Source: Brevundimonas sp. (GTDB taxonomy: Bacteria; Pseudomonadota; Alphaproteobacteria; Caulobacterales; Caulobacteraceae). From it: a stretch of DNA of 64,000 nt. This document shows positions 51,091 to 59,504 of the stretch, piece after piece. The position numbers and the translations under genes were made by a program. Numbering within the stretch: the stretch's first letter is position 1; each line of letters begins with the position of its first letter. The notes beneath the pieces are model-generated. The model worked only from the letters and a program-made list of their open reading frames with translations, was not told where the DNA came from and made no database searches. The stretch spans positions 124,001-188,000 of the forward strand of contig NZ_JAQSDY010000009.1 of NCBI RefSeq assembly GCF_029946145.1, written 5' to 3'.

Positions 51091-51474
51091 ATGTTCACCC
51101 ATCTGACCGTCGGCGCGAACGACGTCGAGGCGTCGCGGAAATTCTATGATGCGGCGCTCGGGGCGCTCGGACACGAGCCGGGCAGCGGGCCGGACGCCAA
51201 GGGCCGGTACTGGTGGCGGACGGCGCGGGGCGCCTTCGCGGTCGGCACGCCGATCGACGGCGAGCCAGCCTGCCACGCCAACGGCGGCACCATCGGTTTC
51301 GCGGCCGCGGACGGCGCGGCGGTGGACGCCTTCTACAAGGCCGGCGTGGAAGCCGGCGGCACGGCCATCGAGGACCCGCCCGGCATCCGCGGCGGCGCCT
51401 TCGGCAAGTTGTACCTCGCTTATCTGCGCGATCCGTCCGGCAACAAGATCTGCGCCCTGCACCGGGTGGTGTGA
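51091..51474 (+). CDS. VOC-superfamily protein in the formaldehyde cluster (127 aa)
   Basis: A single VOC module: FTHLTVGANDVEASRKFYDA N-terminal strand-helix, and a C-terminal YLRDPSGNKICALHRV with the usual metal-ligand region. It resembles glyoxalase-like, often glutathione-linked proteins. A GGGAGGGAAG Shine-Dalgarno precedes the ATG. Lying between adhC and fghA, it may act on a glutathione adduct (inference). Substrate is unknown. Confidence 0.85.
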   Translation: MFTHLTVGANDVEASRKFYDAALGALGHEPGSGPDAKGRYWWRTARGAFAVGTPIDGEPACHANGGTIGFAAADGAAVDAFYKAGVEAGGTAIEDPPGIRGGAFGKLYLAYLRDPSGNKICALHRVV

Positions 51475-51485
51475 GGCATTTCGAT

Positions 51486-51618
51486 CCGCTCATCCCCGCG
51501 AAAGCGGGGACCCAGTGCTTTGGAGGATCGGTCCCGGTAGACTTGCCTCGAACGATGTCCTGAAACGCCGGCGACTCGCTGGACAGAACTGGGTCCCCGC
51601 TTTCGCGGGGATGAGCGG
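51486..51618. repeat. REPIN-like inverted-repeat element C (133 bp)
   Basis: 31-bp perfect inverted arms at 51486-51516 and 51588-51618, beginning CCGCTCATCCCCGCGAAAGC. The core starts GTGCTTTGGAGGATCGG, similar to the reverse complement of element A's core. The right arm ends 3 nt before the fghA start codon. It separates fghA from the VOC gene. Confidence 0.9.
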
Positions 51619-51621
51619 AAT

Positions 51622-52455
51622 ATGAAAGTCACGAAACAGCATCAGGTCCACGGCGGCACGCTGCGCTACCTGACGCACGGCAGCGCGACCACCGGCACGG
51701 CGATGACCCTGTCGGTGTTCGTCCCGCCGGGGGAGGGGCCGTTTCCGGTGCTGATCTGGCTGTCGGGCCTGACCTGCACCGAGGACAATTTCACCACCAA
51801 GGCCGGGGCCTATCGGGCGGCGGCCGAGCATGGGGTGATCGTCGTCGCGCCGGACACCTCGCCGCGGGGGGAGGGCGTGGCGGACGACGATGCCTACGAT
51901 CTGGGGCAGGGGGCGGGCTTCTATATCGATGCGACCCAGGCGCCCTGGGCTCCGCATTTCCGCATGGAGAGCTATGTCGTCGAGGAGCTGATCGGGCTGA
52001 TCGACGCGGAATTCCCGACCACGAAGGCGCGGTCGATCAGCGGCCATTCCATGGGCGGGCACGGGGCGCTGACGCTGGCGCTCAGGCATCCGCACCTGTT
52101 CCGCTCGGTCTCGGCCTTCGCGCCGATCGCCTCGCCGACGCGGTGTCAGTGGGGTGAGAAGGCCTTCACGGCCTATCTGGGTCCGGACCGCGCGGAATGG
52201 GACGCCCATGACGCGGCGCGGCTGATCGAGCGCGGCGTGGGCGAGGGCTGTTACGACGACATACTGATCGACCAGGGCGACGCCGATCCCTTCCTGACGG
52301 AACAGCTGAAGCCGGAACTGCTGGTCCAGGCCGGGGAGGCGGCGGGCCAGAAGATCAGCCTGCGGATGCAGCCGGGCTATGATCACTCCTACTTCTTCAT
52401 GGCCAGTTTCATCGGTGACCATGTGGCCTTCCACGCGAAAAGGCTTAAGGCCTGA
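51622..52455 (+). CDS. fghA: S-formylglutathione hydrolase
   Basis: 277 residues. The nucleophile elbow is SISGHSMGGHGAL (Ser), with the FVPP and SGLTCTEDNF motifs typical of the family, Asp in DQGDADPFL and His in GYDHSYFFM completing the triad. It hydrolyses S-formylglutathione to glutathione and formate, downstream of AdhC. The start is fixed by the family N-terminus and lies 3 nt after REPIN-like element C, whose GGGGATGAG serves as the only Shine-Dalgarno candidate. Confidence 0.95.
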   Translation: MKVTKQHQVHGGTLRYLTHGSATTGTAMTLSVFVPPGEGPFPVLIWLSGLTCTEDNFTTKAGAYRAAAEHGVIVVAPDTSPRGEGVADDDAYDLGQGAGFYIDATQAPWAPHFRMESYVVEELIGLIDAEFPTTKARSISGHSMGGHGALTLALRHPHLFRSVSAFAPIASPTRCQWGEKAFTAYLGPDRAEWDAHDAARLIERGVGEGCYDDILIDQGDADPFLTEQLKPELLVQAGEAAGQKISLRMQPGYDHSYFFMASFIGDHVAFHAKRLKA

Positions 52456-52459
52456 GCGC

Positions 52460-52693
52460 ATGACCGAGACAGCCGCCCCCGACTACGCCCCGATGTTCGC
52501 CGCCCTGTGCGTCGAGGTCGGCATCTGCCTGCATCCCAAGGGTGAGACCAGGGTCCAGGCGGCGCTGGCGAACGGGCTGGACGCGGCGGTGCGGGCCGTG
52601 TTCGACGCCGAGGGCGTGGATTTCGCCTCCTCGACCGGAGACCTGCGTCGGGCCGTGCGCGACTGCCTGAAGGCGCATCTGCCGCAGGGTTAG
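52460..52693 (+). CDS. Small hypothetical protein downstream of fghA (77 aa)
   Basis: Starts 4 nt after the fghA stop, with a weak AAGG site, so it is probably translated with fghA. Short, helical, no signal peptide; contains a Cys pair (CVEVGIC) near residue 15-21. The rest is a helical Ala/Arg-rich tail. No family is recognised. Whether it has a role in formaldehyde handling is unknown. Confidence 0.6.
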   Translation: MTETAAPDYAPMFAALCVEVGICLHPKGETRVQAALANGLDAAVRAVFDAEGVDFASSTGDLRRAVRDCLKAHLPQG

Positions 52694-52783
52694 GCGGAAC
52701 GAAAATCCACGGCCCGGCTTGGGTTCGGTGAGCGGGCGCCTAGATACGGGCTCCCCCCGAACCCTGTCGCAAGGAGCCTCCCC

Positions 52784-53395
52784 ATGGCCTTCACGCTCGC
52801 CCCGCTTCCCTACGCCTATGACGCCCTGGAGCCGGCCATCGACAAAGAGACGATGACCATCCACCACGACAAGCATCATCAGGCCTATGTCGACAATCTG
52901 AACAAGGCCGTGGACGCCGACGCCAGCCTGCAGGGCAGGACGCTGGAAGAGTTGTTCGCCTCGATTTCGACGGCGCCCAGGGCCGTCCGCAACAACGGCG
53001 GCGGGCACTGGAACCACAGCCTGTTCTGGGGGCTGCTGGCTCCCGCCGGCCAGACCGGCGAACCCTCGACCGAACTGGCCGCCGCCATCGACCGCGATCT
53101 GGGCGGGATGGAGAAATTCAAGGAGGCGTTCAACGCCGCCGGGGTCGGCCAGTTCGGGTCCGGCTGGGCCTGGCTGATCGTTCAGGACGGAAAACTCAAG
53201 GTGAGTTCGACCCCGAACCAGGACAATCCGCTGATGGACGTGGCCGACGAGAAGGGCGCCGTCGTTCTGGCCGCCGATGTCTGGGAACACGCCTATTATC
53301 TGAAATACCAGAATCGCCGGCCCGATTATCTGAAGGCCTTCTGGACGGTGGTGAACTGGAACAAGGCCAACGAACTGTTCGCCGCGGCGGGATGA
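52784..53395 (+). CDS. sodB: Superoxide dismutase (Fe/Mn type)
   Basis: 203 residues. Metal ligands are in [18 protein letters not shown] (first His), [12 protein letters not shown] (second His) and DVWEHAYYL (Asp and His). The [11 protein letters not shown] and [20 protein letters not shown] regions fit Fe-type SodB, though Mn use cannot be excluded by eye. It dismutates superoxide in the cytoplasm. AAGGAG lies 8 nt before the ATG; about 90 bp after the small ORF, so possibly its own promoter. Confidence 0.95.
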   Translation: MAFTLAPLPYAYDALEPAIDKETMTIHHDKHHQAYVDNLNKAVDADASLQGRTLEELFASISTAPRAVRNNGGGHWNHSLFWGLLAPAGQTGEPSTELAAAIDRDLGGMEKFKEAFNAAGVGQFGSGWAWLIVQDGKLKVSSTPNQDNPLMDVADEKGAVVLAADVWEHAYYLKYQNRRPDYLKAFWTVVNWNKANELFAAAG

Positions 53396-53480
53396 TCATC
53401 GGATTCTGCTGAACGGCCTCTGGCGCGACGGATGCGGTGGCCTATTTCAAGCGCTGCCGTATCCAACCGAGAGCCGACAG

Positions 53481-54416
53481 ATGAATGTGCACGCCCGTCT
53501 CGCCGCCGCCGCCCTGATTCTGGCCTCGATCACCGCCTGTTCGCCCGAGGCCGGGAAGGGCGCGGCGTCCGCCACGCCCGCGCCCGCGGCGGTTCAGAGC
53601 CCCGACGTCCACGCCTTCCGCATCGGTGCGCTCGAGGCGGTGGCGCTCAGGGACGGTGTGATCACGCTCGCCAACAAGTCCGGGGACAGTCCCTGGGCGG
53701 ACACGGCGGGGGCGCGGGCGGTTCTGACCGCCGCCGGGCAGTCCGGCGAGACCATTCCCCTGTCGGTTCAGCCGTTGCTGGTGAAGGACGGCGACCGCGT
53801 CGTTCTGATCGACACGGGCGCGGGCGGCCGGATGGGGACGCAGAACAGGCTTGTGGCCTCGCTGCGGGCGGCCGGGGTCGATCCGACCATGGTGACGGAC
53901 GTCCTGATCTCGCACGCCCACGGCGATCATGTCGGCGGTCTGGTCGGGGCGGATGGTTCACTGACCTTCCCCCGGGCGATCGTCCGCATCAGCGCCCCGG
54001 AGTGGGAGTATATGAAGGCCGGCGCGGCGCGGGCCGGCGAAGCCGCCTTGCTGGCCGCGGTAACCCCGAGGGTCCAGCCCTTCGCGCCCGGCGCCCAGCT
54101 CACGCCGTCTATCAAGGCCGTGCCGCTGGCGGGGCATACGCCGGGACATTCGGGCTATGAGATCCGGTCGGGGACGGAAAGTCTGCTCTACGTCGGCGAC
54201 GCCCTGCACAGCTCGGTGATCTCGGTGCAGCGGCCGGACTGGGTCAACGCCTGGGATACGGACAGCGCCGCCGGCGTCGCCACGCGTCAGGGCCTGCTGG
54301 AGCGCGGGGCGACCGGGTCGTTGCGGATTTACGCCGGCCATTTCCCCTTCCCGGGACTGGGCCGGTTCGAGCGCAAGGACGACGGCTTCGTGTGGACGGC
54401 GGAACGCCGGGACTGA
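53481..54416 (+). CDS. Metallo-beta-lactamase-fold hydrolase, lipoprotein-like (311 aa)
   Basis: A signal peptide with a lipobox-like region (LASITAC) precedes an MBL domain: DTGAGG, the zinc motif ISHAHGDHVGG, HTPGHSGYEI and LYVGDALHSS. The end has GHFPFPGLGRF, which supplies the last His. It is a zinc hydrolase of the general MBL class; substrate unknown. Exported, probably lipid-anchored or periplasmic. About 85 bp follow sodB. Confidence 0.9.
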   Translation: MNVHARLAAAALILASITACSPEAGKGAASATPAPAAVQSPDVHAFRIGALEAVALRDGVITLANKSGDSPWADTAGARAVLTAAGQSGETIPLSVQPLLVKDGDRVVLIDTGAGGRMGTQNRLVASLRAAGVDPTMVTDVLISHAHGDHVGGLVGADGSLTFPRAIVRISAPEWEYMKAGAARAGEAALLAAVTPRVQPFAPGAQLTPSIKAVPLAGHTPGHSGYEIRSGTESLLYVGDALHSSVISVQRPDWVNAWDTDSAAGVATRQGLLERGATGSLRIYAGHFPFPGLGRFERKDDGFVWTAERRD

Positions 54417-54432
54417 CGTCGGGGGGCGGCGT

Positions 54433-55563
54433 GTGAAACTGAAATGGACCGCCTTGGGCGGGCTCGGGGCAATGGTTCTGCTGGCCGGTCCGGTCATGGG
54501 GCAGACGCCGCCGTCGCGGCAAGGGTTCGATATCCGGGTGGGCGCGGCTCCGGCTCCTGTCAGGATCGGCGGTCAGACGCGGCTGGTTCATGAGCTTCAA
54601 CTGAGCAATTTCGCCCCGACCGCGCTGGAGGTGCGGAGGATCGAGGTGATCGACGGTGCGACCGGCCAGGTCCTGACCGATCTGCAGGGATCCGCCCTGG
54701 ACGCCGCCCTGGGCGGATCGCGCACCGTGCCCGCCAGCGCCTTTGTCCTGGTCTATCTGGAGGCGCCCGTGGACGGGCCCGCGCCCGATCGTCTGCGTCA
54801 TCGGTTGACCTTTGCCGGCCCGGACGGCCGCGAGACGGTCGTGGAAAACGGCGAGGTCCGGATCGACCGGGCGCCCCTGCCGCTGCTGGGACCACCCCTG
54901 CGCGGCGGACCCTGGGTCGCCGTCTATCAGCCCGACATGGAGCGGGGACACCGTCGGGTCGCATACGCCGTCGACGGACAGGCGCGCGTGCCCGGGCGGT
55001 TCGCGATCGACTGGATCAAGGTCGACGAGACCGGCGCGACGGGCCGGTCGGGCGAGAGCCGGCTGGACGGCAATTTGTCGTTCGGGGCCGAGGTGCTGGC
55101 CGTGGCCGACGGCGTGGTCGCGGCGACGCGGGACGGGGTTCCCGATCCCGCCGACCTGAGCGGGGTCGACAGGGTCGCTCTGGAGGACGCGACCGGGAAC
55201 TATGTCGCGATCGACATCGGCGGCGGGCGCTACGCCTTCTACGAACATCTGAGCCCGGGCCTGAGGGTCCGGCCCGGCGACCGGGTGCGGCGCGGACAGG
55301 TGATCGGAGCGCTGGGTTTCACGGGTCAGGCTTCGGGACCGCATCTGCATTTCCACCTCAGCGACGCGCCGGAGCCCTTGCCCGCCGAGGGCCGACCGTA
55401 TGTGCTGGAAGGTTTCAGGGTGGTCGGACGCTATCCCTCGATCCAGGCCTTCGGACGCGGCGAGCCCTGGGACATGGCGACGGAAGCCGACGGGGAGGGC
55501 CCGTCCTTTCCCGCCCACAACGTCGTGGTCTGGTTCGAAGACCCGCCGACGGTTGACCGTTGA
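54433..55563 (+). CDS. M23-family (LytM-like) protein, exported (376 aa)
   Basis: A signal peptide (MKLKWTALGGLGAMVLLAGP, cleaved about residue 23) precedes a beta-rich domain (25-150) and a C-terminal LytM domain with the region RFAIDWIKVD and the HLHFHLSDAPEP end. In active M23 enzymes the first motif is HxxxD; here the His position is Arg (RFAID), so zinc binding may be impaired. The last HxH is intact. The GTG start follows a G-rich stretch. Probably an envelope protein. Confidence 0.85.
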   Translation: MKLKWTALGGLGAMVLLAGPVMGQTPPSRQGFDIRVGAAPAPVRIGGQTRLVHELQLSNFAPTALEVRRIEVIDGATGQVLTDLQGSALDAALGGSRTVPASAFVLVYLEAPVDGPAPDRLRHRLTFAGPDGRETVVENGEVRIDRAPLPLLGPPLRGGPWVAVYQPDMERGHRRVAYAVDGQARVPGRFAIDWIKVDETGATGRSGESRLDGNLSFGAEVLAVADGVVAATRDGVPDPADLSGVDRVALEDATGNYVAIDIGGGRYAFYEHLSPGLRVRPGDRVRRGQVIGALGFTGQASGPHLHFHLSDAPEPLPAEGRPYVLEGFRVVGRYPSIQAFGRGEPWDMATEADGEGPSFPAHNVVVWFEDPPTVDR

Positions 55564-55701
55564 GGCCCGATCCGTCATAAGCCCGCCCTCACGCATCCGG
55601 CTTGCCGGTCGCGCGAACCACTACGGACGATGCGTGGACCGCCGTTGAGATCGTCTCTCCAGTTGGGGAGGGACCGGGCCGCATCATGAGAAGAGTGACA
55701 T

Positions 55702-56319
55702 ATGTCCAAGCGCCATAGCGCCAAGTACAAACTCGACCGGGTCATGGGTGAAAACCTGTGGGGTCGCGCCAAGTCCCCCGTCAACAAACGCTCGTACGGC
55801 CCCGGCCAGCACGGCCAGCGCCGCAAGTCGAAGGTCTCCGACTTCGGCCTGCAGCTGAAGGCCAAGCAGAAGCTGAAGGGCTACTACGGCAACATCACCG
55901 AGAAGCAGTTCGCCGCGACGTACGAGGAAGCCTCGCGCCGCAAGGGCAACAGCTCGGAGAACCTGATCGGCCTGCTGGAGTCGCGCCTCGACGCCCTGGT
56001 CTATCGCGCCAAATTCACGCCGACCGTCTGGTCCGCGCGTCAGTTCGTCAGCCACGGCCACGTGACCGTCAACGGCAAGAAGGTCGACATCGCGTCGTAC
56101 CGTCTGAAGGTCGGCGACGTCGTCGAGGTCAAGGAAAAGTCCCGCAACATGGCGCTGGTGCTCGAAGCCCAGCAGTCGTCGGAACGCGACATCCCGGACT
56201 ACATCGAAATCGGCGACCGCGGCTTCTCGGTCCGCTTCGTCCGCGTGCCGGAGCTGGCCGACGTGCCGTTCCCGGTGAAGATGGAGCCGAACCTGGTCGT
56301 GGAATACTATTCCTCGTAA
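55702..56319 (+). CDS. rpsD: 30S ribosomal protein S4
   Basis: 205 residues, standard length. It starts [20 protein letters not shown] and ends VEYYSS, with the S4 RNA-binding domain at [20 protein letters not shown] and [16 protein letters not shown]. It binds 16S rRNA early in assembly. GAGAAGAG precedes the ATG. It is monocistronic here, with a strong terminator downstream, and may autoregulate its leader as in other bacteria (family knowledge). Confidence 0.98.
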   Translation: MSKRHSAKYKLDRVMGENLWGRAKSPVNKRSYGPGQHGQRRKSKVSDFGLQLKAKQKLKGYYGNITEKQFAATYEEASRRKGNSSENLIGLLESRLDALVYRAKFTPTVWSARQFVSHGHVTVNGKKVDIASYRLKVGDVVEVKEKSRNMALVLEAQQSSERDIPDYIEIGDRGFSVRFVRVPELADVPFPVKMEPNLVVEYYSS

Positions 56320-56364
56320 GGCGGCTAACGCGCGGCCGCGCCGCTTGAGCCGCGCAGAGACTGG

Positions 56365-56399
56365 AAAGGCCCCGGAGCGATCCGGGGCCTTTTCTGTTT
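56365..56399 (+). terminator. Rho-independent terminator after rpsD
   Basis: A 12-bp stem (arms AAAGGCCCCGGA and TCCGGGGCCTTT, 4-nt loop) followed by TCTGTTTC. Strong on the plus strand. Confidence 0.92.
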
Positions 56400-56468
56400 C
56401 CGGTCTGACTTTCCTTCGCCGGCGAACACGCGCATTTTAGTCACCTGGGTTCGGCGAGGAGGCCGGGG

Positions 56469-56858
56469 ATGAGATTGATCGCGACAGCCGCCGCCGTCCT
56501 GGCGCTCGTTCCCATGCTGTCCGCCTGCGTTATCGTGCGCCAGTTCACGAACCAGCCCCGGATGCCCGAGACAGCCTCATTGCCGGGTCATGTCGAGCCG
56601 GTCCACGCGGCCGTCATCGCGCAGAACCAGGCCGCCTTCTGGGTCAGTTCGAATGGCTGCACGGCCAAGGCCGACATCCAGCCGGTGGTGCGCCAGTCCA
56701 GCGACGGGCCCATCATCACCCTGCGCCGGATCAAGGAAGACCGCTGCCGTCAGGTCCAGCCGGAAGGCGTCGAGATGCGCTGGTCATTCGAGGAACTGGG
56801 TCTGGCCGACGGCTCGCGCCTGTCGGTCGAGAACCCCTACCAGTTGCCCCCGGGCTAG
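56469..56858 (+). CDS. Small lipoprotein, hypothetical (129 aa)
   Basis: A signal peptide ends in the lipobox LSAC (Cys20), so a lipoprotein is likely. The mature part has two further cysteines (about residues 64 and 93) that could pair. No family is recognised. The stop is in the CTAG shared with the convergent thioesterase gene. Confidence 0.7.
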   Translation: MRLIATAAAVLALVPMLSACVIVRQFTNQPRMPETASLPGHVEPVHAAVIAQNQAAFWVSSNGCTAKADIQPVVRQSSDGPIITLRRIKEDRCRQVQPEGVEMRWSFEELGLADGSRLSVENPYQLPPG

Positions 56859-57286
56859 GTCCGACGCTCGAAGGCAGGCAGCATGTTCGCCGGAATGCGG
56901 TGCGGTCGCATGGTCGCGGCGTCGACGAGCACCCATTCCGAGACGCCCTGGGCGCACAGCCGGCCCTCGCCATCCTCGATGCGGACAAATCGGCTGAAGC
57001 GCGGTCCCTGAGGGTCGCCGACCCAGGTGCGGGCCACAACGTCCCGCGCCTCGGGCGGGAGAGGGCGGAAATAGTCGATCTCGTGCCGGACCGCGACCCA
57101 GGACCAACGGGTCCGGGTTTCGGCGTCGAAACGGGCGTTCCAGTGGGCCGTGCCGGCGTCCTGCAGCCAGCCGACATAGACCACGTTGTTGACGTGGCCG
57201 TTGTCGTCGATGTGTTCGGGCAGCACCGTCAGCGGGACGACGAAGATTTCGCGGTCCTCGCGCGGCTCGAGGACCGCGCGGGCCAT
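56855..57286 (-). CDS. Hot-dog thioesterase, YbgC/FadM type (143 aa)
   Basis: The 4-hydroxybenzoyl-CoA-thioesterase-type hot dog fold is indicated by HIDDNGHVNNVVYVGWLQDA, with the catalytic Asp/Asn helix region, and the strand RHEIDYFRPLPPEA. It hydrolyses acyl-CoA thioesters; the substrate is uncertain. Its ATG overlaps the grxD stop by one nucleotide (TGATG), implying coupled translation with grxD. Confidence 0.9.
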   Translation of the reverse strand: MARAVLEPREDREIFVVPLTVLPEHIDDNGHVNNVVYVGWLQDAGTAHWNARFDAETRTRWSWVAVRHEIDYFRPLPPEARDVVARTWVGDPQGPRFSRFVRIEDGEGRLCAQGVSEWVLVDAATMRPHRIPANMLPAFERRT

Positions 57287-57669
57287 CAGGTCCCGGAGTC
57301 GTCGGCGCCGTCGCCGAGGGACACGCCCTTGTCGGCCATCAGGGTCTGAAGCTCTCCCGCGTTGAACATCTCGCGCACGATGTCAGATCCGCCCACGAAT
57401 TCGCCCTTCACATAGAGCTGGGGAATGGTCGGCCAGTCGCTGAACGACTTGATGCCGTCGCGCAGGGCGTCGTCCTGAAGCACATCGACGCCGACGAAGC
57501 TGGCGCCGATATGGTCGAGGATCTGCACCGCCAGCGAGGAGAAGCCGCAGCGCGGCGCGTCCGGCGTGCCCTTCATGAACAGGACGACGTCGTGCTGGTT
57601 CACCGTTTCGCCGATGAAGGCGTGGACGGGGTCGGCGTCGGCGGCGGAAGTCACGACTTGGTCGGTCAC
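57286..57669 (-). CDS. grxD: Monothiol glutaredoxin, Grx4/GrxD type
   Basis: The active-site CGFS in APRCGFSSLAVQIL and the GSH-binding FSDWPTIPQLYVKGEFVGG (TVP-type cis-Pro and GG) identify it. At 127 residues it has a short N-terminal extension. It carries a 2Fe-2S cluster shared with BolA and takes part in iron-sulfur trafficking. The GTG start is used. It overlaps the thioesterase gene by one nucleotide; bolA lies 1 kb upstream in the same cluster. Confidence 0.95.
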   Translation of the reverse strand: MTDQVVTSAADADPVHAFIGETVNQHDVVLFMKGTPDAPRCGFSSLAVQILDHIGASFVGVDVLQDDALRDGIKSFSDWPTIPQLYVKGEFVGGSDIVREMFNAGELQTLMADKGVSLGDGADDSGT

Positions 57670-57738
57670 GGGTACTGGCCTTTCAGTGAAGGCCGTCAGG
57701 TATGGACCGCGAGCCGGGGGGTCAAGGGGAGTGCGGCC

Positions 57739-58662
57739 TCAGGCCGCCTTGGCGCCCGCGACTCGCGCCATCTCGATCTGGGCGGCGAGACCGGGCGGCA
57801 TGTCGCGGTCCGGCACCTGCGACAGTGTATTCAGCCGCTCGATGTCGCTGGCCTCGATCATGACGCTGGAGACGGAGGGGTCGGTCAGGGCGTAGGCAAG
57901 GCAGATGGCCTCGGCCGTCCAGTTGTTGGTGCGGTGAAGGAAGGCGAAGGTGCCGGCGTGGGCCAGCGGGCCTTCCTTGACCCTGGGTCCGCCGCCGAAG
58001 CCGAACAGGCCCTTCTTCTTCTCGACGTGGGCGCTGGCCGCCTTTTTCGCGGTGTTCAGGCTGTCGGGGAAATAGCCGTAGACGAAGATGGCCATGTCCT
58101 GCTCGCGGGCTGCGCGCAGGCGCGAGCGAATCTGCCAGCTGGCGTTGACATGGAACGGCGTGGCCAGGACGTCGAAGGCGCCGGTCGAGACATAGGTGTC
58201 CATCACATCGCCGTCGCCGGACACGCCCAGCAGCCGGACGCGCTGGGTCGCCCGCAACGCCTTCAGCGCATTCAGCGTGGACTGGGGCAGTTCGTTGTCG
58301 ACGGGCTCGTCCAGCAGGGCCATGTCGAACCAGCCGAGACCCGAGGCGTGCAGGGCCCTGTCGATGGCGGAGGTGATGCCCTCGGCCGAGAAGTCGCGGT
58401 CAGAGCCGCGGCGGCCGTCGCCGGCGCCCAGGGTCAGCGAGACCTGCACCAGCTTGCGGTCGACGTGTTTGAGCGCCTGGCCCAGGACTTCGGCCAGGAC
58501 GGGATCGGCGGTTTCGAGGCGGTAGCTGTTGATGCCGGCTTCCAGGGCCGAATAGACCAGTTCACGACCGGCCTCGGGGCCGCCGGCGATGTCGCGGGCG
58601 CCGAGGCTGAGGGTCAGGGCCGAGACGGCCTGTCCGGCGACGCCGAAGGGACGGTAGCGCAT
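57739..58662 (-). CDS. Degenerate aldo/keto reductase-like protein (307 aa)
   Basis: The overall TIM-barrel order of the AKR family is visible: RYRPFGVAGQAVSALTLSLG, SALEAGINSYRLETADPVLA, the strand in QVSLTLGAGDG, WFDMALLDEPVDN, VRLLGVSGDGD, and CLAYALTDPSVSSVMI near the C-terminus. By eye the catalytic Asp, Tyr, Lys and His of true AKRs are all replaced (about Arg, Asp, Thr, Asp at the corresponding places). It is therefore probably not an oxidoreductase. It starts 4 nt after the bolA stop, in the grxD-bolA cluster. Confidence 0.8.
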   Translation of the reverse strand: MRYRPFGVAGQAVSALTLSLGARDIAGGPEAGRELVYSALEAGINSYRLETADPVLAEVLGQALKHVDRKLVQVSLTLGAGDGRRGSDRDFSAEGITSAIDRALHASGLGWFDMALLDEPVDNELPQSTLNALKALRATQRVRLLGVSGDGDVMDTYVSTGAFDVLATPFHVNASWQIRSRLRAAREQDMAIFVYGYFPDSLNTAKKAASAHVEKKKGLFGFGGGPRVKEGPLAHAGTFAFLHRTNNWTAEAICLAYALTDPSVSSVMIEASDIERLNTLSQVPDRDMPPGLAAQIEMARVAGAKAA

Positions 58663-58666
58663 GGTC

Positions 58667-58921
58667 TCAGTCTCCCGCCAGGTTCGAAGGGGGCGGCGTG
58701 GACGTTTCGAGCGCCAGCGCGTGCAATTCGCCGCCCATCCTGCCCTTCAGCGCGGCATAGACCAGCTGATGCTGGCGCACGCGGGGAAGACCGGCGAAGG
58801 CCGTGGAGACGATGCGGGCGCGATAGTGGTCGCCGTCGCCCGCCAGATCGTCGATGACGATCTCGGCGTCCGGAAAGGCTTCGGTCAGGCAGCCGCGAAG
58901 CGTTTCGACAGGCATGGGCAT
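58667..58921 (-). CDS. bolA: BolA-family protein
   Basis: 84 residues. The pattern DAEIVIDDLAGDGDHYRARI, then FAGLPRVRQHQLVYAALKGR, with the invariant His in the HxLVY motif (conserved in BolA), identifies the family. It partners with monothiol glutaredoxin in 2Fe-2S binding and affects stress and morphology. The ATG at 58921 has a nearby alternative six nt later. It precedes the degenerate AKR by 4 nt and grxD by 1 kb. Confidence 0.93.
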   Translation of the reverse strand: MPMPVETLRGCLTEAFPDAEIVIDDLAGDGDHYRARIVSTAFAGLPRVRQHQLVYAALKGRMGGELHALALETSTPPPSNLAGD

Positions 58922-58988
58922 GGAAGGCGCGGTCTCCGGATTCGCGGGGATGATGCGCCGTAAACCTTAATGGCTGGCTACGCGCGGG

Positions 58989-59504
58989 CTAGCGGGCGAG
59001 GCGTTCCAGCAGCACAACGGGAGCGCCCTTGTAGGTCGTCTCGACGTAGGGGACATACCCGGCCCGCTTCGCCAGCGCATGGGACGGGGCGTTGTCGGGC
59101 GAGATCATGCAGACGGTGCGGGGCGCGTTCAGCGCCTCGTCGCACCAGGCGAGGGCGGCGGACAGGGCCTCGAACGCGACGCCCTTGCCCTGAAACCGGG
59201 GCGCCACGCCCCAGCCCAGTTCGGGCGCGTCGAAGGCGGGGCTCATGATGCGACGGTAGTCCAGCACGCCGACGCTGCCGACATGGTCGCCCGTCGCGGT
59301 CTCGCGGATGGCCCAGTTGCCGTAGCCCAGCGCTTCCCAATGACCGATGTCCCGCAACAGGCGGAACCAGACGTCCTCTGAACTGAGCGGCGCGGGAAAG
59401 ATCGCCGTGGCGAAGGCGGGGTCTCCCCAGAGGGCGACGAGATCGTCCAGATCGGACAGGGCGACCGGGGCCAGGGTCAGGCGTTCGGTGATCAGGGTGG
59501 TCAT
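58989..59504 (-). CDS. GNAT-family N-acetyltransferase, RimJ/RimL-like (171 aa)
   Basis: RLTLAPVALSDLDDLVALWG is the typical start of RimJ/RimL-type GNATs, with LGWGVAPRFQGKGVAFEALS as the acetyl-CoA-binding motif A and a C-terminal HALAKRAGYVPYVETTYKG. Substrate (protein N-terminus or small molecule) unknown. Its ATG overlaps the asparaginase stop (ATGA), so it is the third gene of the radC operon. Confidence 0.9.
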   Translation of the reverse strand: MTTLITERLTLAPVALSDLDDLVALWGDPAFATAIFPAPLSSEDVWFRLLRDIGHWEALGYGNWAIRETATGDHVGSVGVLDYRRIMSPAFDAPELGWGVAPRFQGKGVAFEALSAALAWCDEALNAPRTVCMISPDNAPSHALAKRAGYVPYVETTYKGAPVVLLERLAR

